A stretch of DNA of 46,653 bases from Tsukamurella sp. M9C (GTDB lineage: Bacteria > Actinomycetota > Actinomycetes > Mycobacteriales > Mycobacteriaceae). The stretch is taken from the NCBI RefSeq assembly GCF_020169415.1, contig NZ_JAIULG010000037.1, forward strand, positions 1 to 46,653, written 5' to 3'. Made by a program: the position numbers and the translations under genes. Positions 8,077 through 14,637 of this stretch are shown here, piece by piece (the first letter of the stretch is position 1; every line of letters starts with the position of its first letter). Under the pieces are notes generated by a model, which did not search any database, had not been told where the DNA came from, and worked only from the letters and a program-made list of their open reading frames with translations.

Positions 8077-8685
8077 GTGCCGAACAATCACTACCACCAC
8101 CTGGTCTTCGGCGACGACGCCCTGGAACGCCAGCGCCGCAACGGCAGCTACGTCGCGTACGGCCGTCAGCTCGAGCGGGGCGACGACGGCCCGCAGGCCC
8201 TCACCGACCGCGAGCTGCTCATGATCACCCGCGCCGACCAGTTCTGCCTCGCCACCGTCACCCCGCACGGCTGGCCCTACCTGCAGTACCGCAGCGGCCC
8301 GGCGGGCTTCGTGCAGCACGACCCCGCGACGGGGCGGCTCGGCTTCATCGACATCCCGGGCAACAACCAGTTCGTCACCCTCGGCAACCTCGCGGACGAC
8401 GACCGGCTCGCCATGTTTTTCGTCGACTACCCGCGGCGCGTGCGGCTCAAGGTCTTCGGGCGCGGCACGGTGCGCGAGACCGCGGACCGCCGGGTCATCG
8501 AGATCGCCGTCGAGGCCTTCGACTGGAATTGCCAGCGCAGCATCATCCCGCGCTTCGACCGCGAGTACATCAAGCAGCTCGGGGCGGCGTACCAGAAGGT
8601 CGCCGCGGAGCGCGAGGCCGAGCTGCAGACCGAGATCGACCGACTGCGCGCCCGCGTCGCCGAGCTGGAGGGCGACGCCGGCTGA
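8077..8685 (+). CDS. Pyridoxamine 5'-phosphate oxidase-like flavin-binding protein
   Basis: 202 aa from a GTG placed 6 nt after TACCGT. The split-barrel FMN-binding core covers about 40-150, with FCLATVTPHGWPYLQYRSGP (about 57-76), IDIPGNNQF and RLAMFFVDYPRR, typical of pyridoxamine-phosphate-oxidase-like proteins that bind FMN, F420 or heme. The C-terminal 35 residues form a charged coiled coil rich in Glu and Arg (YQKVAAEREAEL, IDRLRARVAELE), suggesting oligomer formation. The reaction is unknown. The TGA stop directly abuts the TGA stop of the convergent gene (TGATCA, 8683-8688). Confidence 0.8.
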   Translation: MPNNHYHHLVFGDDALERQRRNGSYVAYGRQLERGDDGPQALTDRELLMITRADQFCLATVTPHGWPYLQYRSGPAGFVQHDPATGRLGFIDIPGNNQFVTLGNLADDDRLAMFFVDYPRRVRLKVFGRGTVRETADRRVIEIAVEAFDWNCQRSIIPRFDREYIKQLGAAYQKVAAEREAELQTEIDRLRARVAELEGDAG

Positions 8686-9780
8686 TCAGGGCTGCGTCGG
8701 GCTGTCGAAGCGCGGGTCGCGGCGCGGGATCGCCTCGGTCTCGGGCCTGGGCGAGACCTTCACCGGGCGCGGCGGCCGCTTCACGACCTGCGTGTGCTGC
8801 TCCGACGGGGTGACCGGACCCGGCTTCGGCGGCACCGTGCCGGGCCAGTTCCGGTCCCAGTCGGGCTGCGGCCGGCGCTGCGCCACCGGCGCCACGGCGG
8901 TCCGGGTCTGCTCGTCCGGCACGGCGGCCGGGGCGGGGAGCGGGGGAGGCGTGTGCGCCGGCATCGGCGGCGCGACGGGGCGGCCCCAGCCCCCGTCCGC
9001 GGGCGGGTACTGCTGGTTCGACGGTGGCTGCGGCGCGTGCTGCGGAGGCATCGGCGCGGCCGGCAGCGGCGCCCCGGGCAGCGGGGCGCCGGGCAGCTGT
9101 GCGCCCGGGATCTGGCCGCCGGGCTGCTGAGCGCCGGTCATCGGACCGCCGGACGTCTGGCCGGCGGGACCGAAGGGCGACGCCGGGAACTGCGGTGCCT
9201 GCGGCGCGGGTTGCGCGACGGTGGCGGGGGCGGACCGTCGGGCGAGGAGCAGTGCGAGGGCGCCGAGCGTCGCGACCACGGCGGCGACGATCACGGCGTA
9301 GGGGCCGACGCCCGCCTTCGTGTCGACCTGCACGCTCACGCCCTCGACCGCCACCGTCTGCGTGCCGACGGGGACGACCGCCGCGTACACGCCGAGGGCG
9401 ATCCCGGCCACGCCGACGACGACGGCCCCCGCGGCGCCGAGGCGTCGCTGTCCGGCGGGCCCGAGGGCCGCGACCGCCGCGAGGAACACGACGGCCACTG
9501 CGAGCCCGACGGCGACCCATCCGCCCCACGCGACGTCGTTCGGCACGGACGACGAGACGTCGACCCCGCCGAACGCGGGCATGGTGACCGCGCCGATCCC
9601 GCTGACCCGGGCCTCGAGCGAGGACAGCAGGCCTCCCGGCACGCCCTCGGGCGCCCTGGCCGTGACCGTGAACCACGTGAGGAAGGCCGCCACGACGAGG
9701 CCGACGGCGCCCGCCACGGCGAGGACGAGCCCGGCGATCCGGGCCGCGCCGGATGCGGATGCGGGCGGTGAATCGGGCAT
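8686..9780 (-). CDS. Four-helix membrane protein with long Pro/Ala-rich tail
   Basis: 364 aa. Four hydrophobic segments (about 15-37, 84-107, 112-135 and 161-180) are followed by a low-complexity Pro/Ala/Gln tail of about 180 residues, with runs such as GAQLPGAPLPGAPLP, and a basic end. The predicted loop between helices 1 and 2 (GVPGGLLSSLEARVSGIG) faces outward. I do not recognise a named family; such proteins are common near actinobacterial cell-envelope genes. The start is the ATG preceded by GGAGGT at 5 nt; an upstream in-frame ATG (9810) has no such site. Confidence 0.7.
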   Translation of the reverse strand: MPDSPPASASGAARIAGLVLAVAGAVGLVVAAFLTWFTVTARAPEGVPGGLLSSLEARVSGIGAVTMPAFGGVDVSSSVPNDVAWGGWVAVGLAVAVVFLAAVAALGPAGQRRLGAAGAVVVGVAGIALGVYAAVVPVGTQTVAVEGVSVQVDTKAGVGPYAVIVAAVVATLGALALLLARRSAPATVAQPAPQAPQFPASPFGPAGQTSGGPMTGAQQPGGQIPGAQLPGAPLPGAPLPAAPMPPQHAPQPPSNQQYPPADGGWGRPVAPPMPAHTPPPLPAPAAVPDEQTRTAVAPVAQRRPQPDWDRNWPGTVPPKPGPVTPSEQHTQVVKRPPRPVKVSPRPETEAIPRRDPRFDSPTQP

Positions 9781-9870
9781 TGCGGACCTCCTACGACGTG
9801 ATGTCCACAACGCTAGGTCGTCGCGGTTGGCGGTCGCTGAAGTACCGCTGAAGCCGAGGCTACCGACGGG

Positions 9871-9876
9871 TACACT
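9871..9876 (+). promoter_or_regulatory. -10 box of the leaderless mini-ORF/tetR/cobF unit
   Basis: TACACT at 9871-9876 ends 6 nt before the ATG of a 14-codon ORF at 9883. The spacing equals that of many other leaderless starts in this window. Confidence 0.5.
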
Positions 9877-9882
9877 GAGCCG

Positions 9883-9927
9883 ATGGAACAGCGACGCACA
9901 TTCTGTCCCACGGGGACGGCCGGATGA
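9883..9927 (+). CDS. Leaderless 14-aa upstream ORF coupled to the TetR gene
   Basis: ATG 9883 opens a 14-codon frame (MEQRRTFCPTGTAG) whose TGA overlaps the ATG of the TetR gene as ATGA (9924-9927). With the -10 box 6 nt upstream, ribosomes should load directly on this mini-ORF and pass to TetR by termination-reinitiation. The peptide holds two consecutive Arg codons and one Cys codon, so a codon-stalling control is possible. No homologue is known to me. Expression is inferred from position only. Confidence 0.5.
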   Translation: MEQRRTFCPTGTAG

Positions 9928-10547
9928 CCGCGGCGCTGCAACCGACGGACGATCCCCGGGGTCGCGCGAAGACCCGTCGGCGACTGATCCGGGCGGCGTA
10001 CCTGGTGTTCGCGCAGCACGGCTACGGCTCGACGAACGTCACCATGGTGTGCGAGGCGGCCGGCTTCACCCGGGGCGCCTTCTACTCCAACTTCACCAGC
10101 CTCGAGGAGCTGTTCATCGAGGTCTGGCGGTTCCACGTGCAGTGGATCATGGACGTCATGGCCAAGGTCGTCGACACCTACGTCGTCCAGGGCGCCGACT
10201 ACGGCAAGCTCATCGAGATGGCCGTCCGCGCGATCCCCGTCAACGAGCGCTGGCAGCGCGTGAACGGCGACTTCGTGGCGCTGTGCACCCGCACGCCCGA
10301 GCTCAATCAGACGGTCCGCGACGCCCAGCAGATGCTGCTCGCCAATATGATCCCCACCGTGATGCACGTGCTCGAGGCGGCCGGCCGCCGGGTCACCGCG
10401 CCCGAGGCGCTCGGCTACGCGCTGCTCGCCGTGCACGAGGGCACCGCGTCGTACTGCGTGATCGACCCGGAGAACGAGACCCTCAAGCAGAACCGCATCG
10501 ACCTGCTCACCGCCACGCTCAACATGTACAGCGAGCCGATCGCGTGA
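9924..10547 (+). CDS. TetR/AcrR family transcriptional regulator
   Basis: 207 aa. The N-terminal helix-turn-helix covers about 13-60: TRRRLIRAAYLVFAQHGYGSTNVT, then VCEAAGFTRGAFYSNFTSLEELF, a textbook TetR DNA-binding domain. The rest is a helical ligand-binding and dimer domain with no clear clue to the ligand. The gene is translationally coupled at both ends: its ATG overlaps the stop of a mini-ORF, and its TGA overlaps the GTG of cobF. It therefore probably controls its own operon, and its ligand may be linked to corrinoid metabolism or to SAM chemistry. No clear inverted-repeat operator was seen upstream. Confidence 0.88.
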   Translation: MTAALQPTDDPRGRAKTRRRLIRAAYLVFAQHGYGSTNVTMVCEAAGFTRGAFYSNFTSLEELFIEVWRFHVQWIMDVMAKVVDTYVVQGADYGKLIEMAVRAIPVNERWQRVNGDFVALCTRTPELNQTVRDAQQMLLANMIPTVMHVLEAAGRRVTAPEALGYALLAVHEGTASYCVIDPENETLKQNRIDLLTATLNMYSEPIA

Positions 10548-11308
10548 CCCGCACCGCTCTGGTCATCGGCATCGGCGCCGGCGACCCGGGGCACGTCACC
10601 GTGGGCGCGATCGACGCGATGCGCGCCGCCGACGCCCTGTTCGTCCTCGACAAGCCGAACGCGGGCACGCTCACCGGGATCCGGCAGGAGATCGTCGACC
10701 GGCACGCGCCCGACACCCCCGTCGTGCTCGTGCCCGACCCGCCGCGGGACCGGTCCGCCGAGCGCGGCGCCTCGCGGCCCGACGGTGCCTACGCCGCCAA
10801 CGTCGGCGCGTGGCACGACGCCCGGGCCGCCGCGCTGGCCGCGGCGATCGCCGAACACGTCCCCGAGGGCGGGAACGCCGGCTTCCTGGTGTGGGGCGAC
10901 CCGTCGCTGTACGACTCGACGCTGCGGGTTCTGGATCGCGTGGCCGACTCACTCCCGCTGGCGGCGAAGGTGATCCCCGGCATCACCAGCGTGCAGGCAC
11001 TGACCGCCGCGCACGCGATCCTGCTCAACCGGGTGGGCGAGCCGATCCACATCACCACCGGCCGCCGCCTGCACGAGGACGACGGCCGCAACACCGTCGT
11101 GATGCTCGACGCGGACTGCACGTTCCGCGAGACCGCCGAGCCGACGGACCACGTCTACTGGGGCGCCTACCTCGGCACGCCCGACGAGATCCTCCTCGAC
11201 GGCCCGGTCGGCCAGGTGGGCGACCTGATCGCCCGCACTCGCGCCGAGGCCCGCGAGAAGCACGGCTGGATCATGGACGTCTACCTGCTCCGCCGCCCCG
11301 CCGACTGA
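10544..11308 (+). CDS. cobF: Precorrin-6A synthase (deacetylating)
   Basis: 254 aa. A tetrapyrrole-methylase-fold protein with the SAM-binding GIGAGDPGHVTVGAI at about 7-21, FVLDKPNAG in place of the usual FV.DKG segment, VPDPPRDR near 62, VWGDPSLYDSTLRVLDRV, and PGITSVQALTAAH. This order is that of CobF, which methylates C-1 and removes acetate from precorrin-5 in aerobic cobalamin synthesis. The start is GTG 10544, overlapping the TGA of the TetR gene (GTGA). No other cob genes are in the window, so cobF stands apart from the main pathway cluster. Its 3' end overlaps the convergent hydroxylase gene by 28 bp. Confidence 0.82.
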   Translation: MTRTALVIGIGAGDPGHVTVGAIDAMRAADALFVLDKPNAGTLTGIRQEIVDRHAPDTPVVLVPDPPRDRSAERGASRPDGAYAANVGAWHDARAAALAAAIAEHVPEGGNAGFLVWGDPSLYDSTLRVLDRVADSLPLAAKVIPGITSVQALTAAHAILLNRVGEPIHITTGRRLHEDDGRNTVVMLDADCTFRETAEPTDHVYWGAYLGTPDEILLDGPVGQVGDLIARTRAEAREKHGWIMDVYLLRRPAD

Positions 11309-12201
11309 AGCCGGTCGCGCACCGTCCGGCGCGGCAGCGGGCCCATCTCCCCGCAGCCGCCCGCCTCGGTGAACGGCACGACGAGCTGCGCGCCGTAACC
11401 CGTGGGGTAGTCGGGCTTGGCCGCCATGCCGAGGTCGGCGCTGGTGAACCGGCGGCGGCGATCGAGGACGTACGTGCCGAACAGGTGGTCCCAGAGCAAG
11501 GTGAACAGCCCGAAGTCGACGTCGCCCGCCCCGGCCTCGCGCTGGTGGTGGAACCGGTGCCCCTCGTTGAGCGCCAGCACGGACCGCAGCGGCCCGACGC
11601 GGTAGTCGGCGTTGGAGTGCTGCAGCAGCAACTGCACCGCGACCATCGCCGCCAGCGCCGACGCGACCGGCACGGGCATGCCGAGGATCAGCAGCGGCGC
11701 GACGCCGCCGATCGTCTCCAGCGTCTGGTGCAGCGGGTGCTTCATCAGCCCGTTGAGCCCGTAGCAGCGGGTCACGCTGTGGTGCACCGCGTGCAGCCGC
11801 CACAACCAGCCGTACCGGTGGCTGGCCATGTGCACCACGGTGATCCCGAGGTCGGCGACCAGCACCGCGAGCAGGACCTGCGCCCAGAAGGGCAGCGCGT
11901 GCGGCCACCACGACCCCGGGCCGCGGAGCGCCGCGACCAGCGGGATCACCGCGAGCGAGGCCAGCATCAGCGACTCGTTGACCAGCACGTGCGCCACGTC
12001 GCGGCTTGCGTCGTCATGCGAGCGGTTCCACGCCCGCTCGTAGGGGATGACGCGCTCGGCGGTGAAGGACAGCGCGATCGCGACCAGGACCACGCCGATC
12101 AGGGTGAGCTTCGGGGCGCCCGATCCGGCGAGCGCGATGATCGTGCCGTTTACGCCGACGAGCATGAGCAGTGGATAGCCGTAGCGGAGAAGGTTTCTCA
12201 T
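11281..12201 (-). CDS. Sterol desaturase/fatty acid hydroxylase family membrane protein
   Basis: 306 aa. Hydrophobic segments lie at about 8-27, 31-47, 78-92, 106-124 and 165-193. The diiron histidine boxes are HMASH (124-128), HAVHH (137-141) and HRFHH (215-219), with further histidines at about 155-158 and 195, matching the fatty acid hydroxylase superfamily. It should insert oxygen into a lipid in the membrane using O2 and two iron atoms; the lipid is unknown. It lies 52 bp behind an AraC-type regulator gene, which in turn follows cysQ by 4 bp, so the three are probably one transcript. Confidence 0.85.
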   Translation of the reverse strand: MRNLLRYGYPLLMLVGVNGTIIALAGSGAPKLTLIGVVLVAIALSFTAERVIPYERAWNRSHDDASRDVAHVLVNESLMLASLAVIPLVAALRGPGSWWPHALPFWAQVLLAVLVADLGITVVHMASHRYGWLWRLHAVHHSVTRCYGLNGLMKHPLHQTLETIGGVAPLLILGMPVPVASALAAMVAVQLLLQHSNADYRVGPLRSVLALNEGHRFHHQREAGAGDVDFGLFTLLWDHLFGTYVLDRRRRFTSADLGMAAKPDYPTGYGAQLVVPFTEAGGCGEMGPLPRRTVRDRLQSAGRRSR

Positions 12202-12253
12202 GCGTCCAGCCTCGCCGCGGGACCGGCCGCCGGGCTTGTACGGATCGATCGGA

Positions 12254-12919
12254 TCAGCCGAGGGCGGCCAGCAACTGCTGCGGCGACAGGCCGAACATCT
12301 CCCGGCACACCCGGCTGGCGTGCGCCCCGTCCGCGAAGCCCGCGGCGTGCGCGGCGTCGGTGATCGACGCCCCGTCGCGCACCCGCTCGGCCATCGCGCG
12401 CAGGCGTGACCAGCGCACCCAGGCCGGGAAGGCGAGGCCCAGGTCGCGGCGCCACAGCCGGCTCAGGTGCGAGGCCGACACCCCGATCTCCGCCGCCACG
12501 GTGGTCAGCGACAGGGGCTCGGATCGCCGCCGCGCCACCACGTCCAGCGCCGACCGCACGTACGGATGCACAGGCCGGAGCCCGTCCCGCGCCGTCGCCA
12601 GCGCCCGCAGCTCCGCCTCCGTGGGCGCCTCGGGGAGGTCCGCCGGCACCGCGTCCGGATCCAGGTAGACGGTGAGCCCCGCCGCGTCCGGCGAGACCGG
12701 GCCGATCGCGTGCACGGTGCCCGCCGGGATCACGAAGGCGGTCACGCCCTCCCGGGCGCGCGGAGGACCGTCGGGCGGCTGGACGGTGACGGTGACCGTT
12801 CCGGACCGGAGGGAGAGGAGCTGCCACGCCGCGTGCCGGTGCCGCCCCGTCGTGCCGACGGCGCCGTCGTAGGCGAGCGCGCCCACGCTGAGGTGCACCG
12901 ACCCCGTCCACCCGCTCAT
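12254..12919 (-). CDS. AraC family transcriptional regulator
   Basis: 221 aa. An N-terminal cupin-like sensor (about 1-95; GRHRHAAWQLLSLRSG and VIPAGTVHAIGP) is followed by a double helix-turn-helix from about 136: LTTVAAEIGVSASHLSRLWRRDLG and ITDAAHAAGFADGAHASRVCREMFGLSP. Short AraC regulators of this layout usually sense small effectors and control a neighbour, here most likely the membrane hydroxylase just downstream. The gene begins 4 bp after the cysQ stop with no convincing own promoter or Shine-Dalgarno, so coupling to cysQ translation is likely. Confidence 0.85.
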   Translation of the reverse strand: MSGWTGSVHLSVGALAYDGAVGTTGRHRHAAWQLLSLRSGTVTVTVQPPDGPPRAREGVTAFVIPAGTVHAIGPVSPDAAGLTVYLDPDAVPADLPEAPTEAELRALATARDGLRPVHPYVRSALDVVARRRSEPLSLTTVAAEIGVSASHLSRLWRRDLGLAFPAWVRWSRLRAMAERVRDGASITDAAHAAGFADGAHASRVCREMFGLSPQQLLAALG

Positions 12920-12923
12920 GCGC

Positions 12924-13676
12924 TCAGTTCAGCGCGTCGAGGACCTTCTCCGCCAGCTCCGGGCGGCAGACCACCAGGTCGGGGAGGTAGGGGTCGGGGT
13001 TGTTGTAGGTGAGCTCGCTGCCGTCGAGGCGCGAGCAGTGCAGGCCCGCGGCGCGCGCGACGCCGACGGGAGCGCAGGAGTCCCACTCGTACTGGCCGCC
13101 CGCGTGCAGGTACACGTCGACCTGCCCCGTCACGACGGCCATCGTCTTCACCCCGGCGGAACCCAGCGAGACGGGCTGCAGGCCCAGCGACTCCGCGACC
13201 CGGAACATGCCGGGCGTCGCGCGACTGCGCGACAGGGCGAGGTTGCCCGTCAACGCCCCGGTCGGCGCGGTGACAGTGTCGGAGCGGAACACCCGGTCCA
13301 TCGCGGGCAGCGAGACCGCGCTGTGCACCGGCTGCCCGCCCTGCGTGAGCGCGACGTGCACGGCGTAGTCGGGACGGTGGGCCGCGTAGTCGCGGGTGCC
13401 GTCGAGCGGGTCGATGACCCACACCCGCTCGGCCGAGAGCCGTTCGGTGGAGTCCGGCGCCTCCTCCGAGAGCACCGCGTCGTTCGGCCGGTGCCGGCGC
13501 AGGACGCGGGCGATCCAGGCCTGCGCGAGCCGGTCGCCGGTGTCGCCCAGTACCCCGTCGTCGAGCAGGGAACCGTGCCGGATGGACTGCAGGATCCGCC
13601 CGGCACCGTCGGCGATCTCGGCCGCGAGCTCGATGTCGGACAGGGCGCCACCGTCGGAACGGCCGAAGAAGGTCAT
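12924..13676 (-). CDS. cysQ: 3'(2'),5'-bisphosphate nucleotidase (CysQ)
   Basis: 250 aa of the inositol-monophosphatase fold. The Mg/Li-binding motifs are EEAPD (71-75), WVIDPLDGTRDY (about 86-97) and EWDSCAPVG (about 197-205). CysQ removes the 3'-phosphate of PAP, the by-product of PAPS use, and so supports sulfotransfer and sulfate assimilation; the PAPS-making genes and a sulfotransferase lie about 19-23 kb away. An inositol monophosphatase is the alternative. The ATG is 6 nt after TAGGGT, which overlaps the divergent -10 of the DNA glycosylase gene. Confidence 0.85.
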   Translation of the reverse strand: MTFFGRSDGGALSDIELAAEIADGAGRILQSIRHGSLLDDGVLGDTGDRLAQAWIARVLRRHRPNDAVLSEEAPDSTERLSAERVWVIDPLDGTRDYAAHRPDYAVHVALTQGGQPVHSAVSLPAMDRVFRSDTVTAPTGALTGNLALSRSRATPGMFRVAESLGLQPVSLGSAGVKTMAVVTGQVDVYLHAGGQYEWDSCAPVGVARAAGLHCSRLDGSELTYNNPDPYLPDLVVCRPELAEKVLDALN

Positions 13677-13682
13677 ACCCCC

Positions 13683-13692
13683 ACCCTAGAGT
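13683..13692. promoter_or_regulatory. Bidirectional leaderless promoter cysQ / DNA glycosylase
   Basis: Minus-strand TAGGGT (complement of 13683-13688) ends 6 nt before the cysQ ATG at 13676. Plus-strand TAGAGT (13687-13692) ends 6 nt before ATG 13699. The two boxes share the TA at 13687-13688, as at 1088-1089. The start codons are 22 bp apart. Confidence 0.6.
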
Positions 13693-13698
13693 GGCTGT

Positions 13699-14571
13699 AT
13701 GCCGGAGCTTCCCGAGATCACCGCGATCGCGGACTACGTGGGCGCCAAGGCCGTCGGCACGCAGGTCCGGCGGGTCGACGTGGCGGCGCTGTCCGTGCTC
13801 AAGACCTATGCGCCGGGCCCGCACGACCTGGTCGGGGCCACCGTCACCGGCACGCGCCGGATCGGCAAGTACTTCATCCTCGATGCGCGCAAGGGCGACG
13901 AGGCCCTCGCGCTCGTCGTGCACCTCTCCCGCGCCGGGTGGCTGCGCTGGTCCGAGAAGCTCTCCCCGACGCCGCTCAGACCCGGCGGGAAGTCGCCGAT
14001 CGCGCTGCGCGTGCACGTCGGGCCCGAGGGGGAGGGCTTCGACCTCACCGAGGCGGGCACCCAGAAGCGGCTCGCGGTGTGGATCGTGCACGACCCGCAG
14101 GAGATCGAGATGGTCGCGACGCTCGGCCCCGACGCGCTGGCCGTCACCCGCGACGAGTTCGGCGCGATCCTCGCCGGCTCGCGCGCGCAGCTCAAGACGC
14201 TGCTCCGCGACCAGCGCACGATCGCGGGCATCGGCAACGCCTACTCCGACGAGATCCTGCACACCGCGAAGCTCTCGCCCTTCGCGGCGGCGAAGTCCCT
14301 GGATGCGCAGCAGGCGGACGCCCTGTACGCCGCCATGCGGTCCGAGCTCGAGGACGCGGTCGAGCGGTCCGTCGGGCAGCACGTCGCCACCCTCAAGGCG
14401 GAGAAGCGCTCCGGGATGAAGGTGCACGCCCGCACCGGCAGCCCCTGTCCGGTCTGTGGCGACACCGTGCGCGAGGTCTCCTTCGCCGACCGCTCCTTCC
14501 AGTACTGCGCCACGTGCCAGACGGGCGGCAAGGTGCTGGCGGACCGTCGGATGTCGAAACTGCTGAAATGA
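13699..14571 (+). CDS. Fpg/Nei family DNA glycosylase-AP lyase
   Basis: 290 aa. It begins MPELPE, so after Met removal the N-terminal Pro is the nucleophile and the next Glu is the proton donor. The middle helix-two-turn-helix holds RTIAGIGNAYSDEILH (about 174-189). The zinc finger is intact: Cys250, Cys253, Cys270 and Cys273 (CPVC...YCATC). Enzymes of this family excise oxidised bases and nick the abasic site. The substrate range (Fpg-like oxidised purines or Nei-like pyrimidines) cannot be set from what I see. Leaderless start 6 nt after TAGAGT. Confidence 0.88.
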   Translation: MPELPEITAIADYVGAKAVGTQVRRVDVAALSVLKTYAPGPHDLVGATVTGTRRIGKYFILDARKGDEALALVVHLSRAGWLRWSEKLSPTPLRPGGKSPIALRVHVGPEGEGFDLTEAGTQKRLAVWIVHDPQEIEMVATLGPDALAVTRDEFGAILAGSRAQLKTLLRDQRTIAGIGNAYSDEILHTAKLSPFAAAKSLDAQQADALYAAMRSELEDAVERSVGQHVATLKAEKRSGMKVHARTGSPCPVCGDTVREVSFADRSFQYCATCQTGGKVLADRRMSKLLK

Positions 14572-14584
14572 GCCCAAACCGCCC

Positions 14585-14603
14585 TGAGGTTAGGCATCGC
14601 TGC
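14585..14603 (+). promoter_or_regulatory. Iron box 1 upstream of efeUO
   Basis: TGAGGTTAGGCATCGCTGC matches 12 of 19 positions of the IdeR consensus, with the left half nearly perfect (AGGTTAGGC). It lies about where the -35 region should be. Confidence 0.6.
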
Positions 14604-14613
14604 ATAGTCGATT

Positions 14614-14632
14614 GAAGGCGTGCCTTACCTTC
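14614..14632. promoter_or_regulatory. Iron box 2 overlapping the efeUO -10
   Basis: GAAGGCGTGCCTTACCTTC; its minus-strand reading matches about 11 of 19 IdeR consensus positions. It contains the -10 TACCTT (14626-14631), which ends 6 nt before ATG 14638. Repressor here would cover the promoter core. Confidence 0.55.
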
Positions 14633-14637
14633 TAGGC

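Noticed and set aside
14620-14637. GTG 14620 as start of efeUO
   Set aside because: It precedes the -10 TACCTT, so the expected transcript would not contain it; ATG 14638 has the standard 6-nt spacing.
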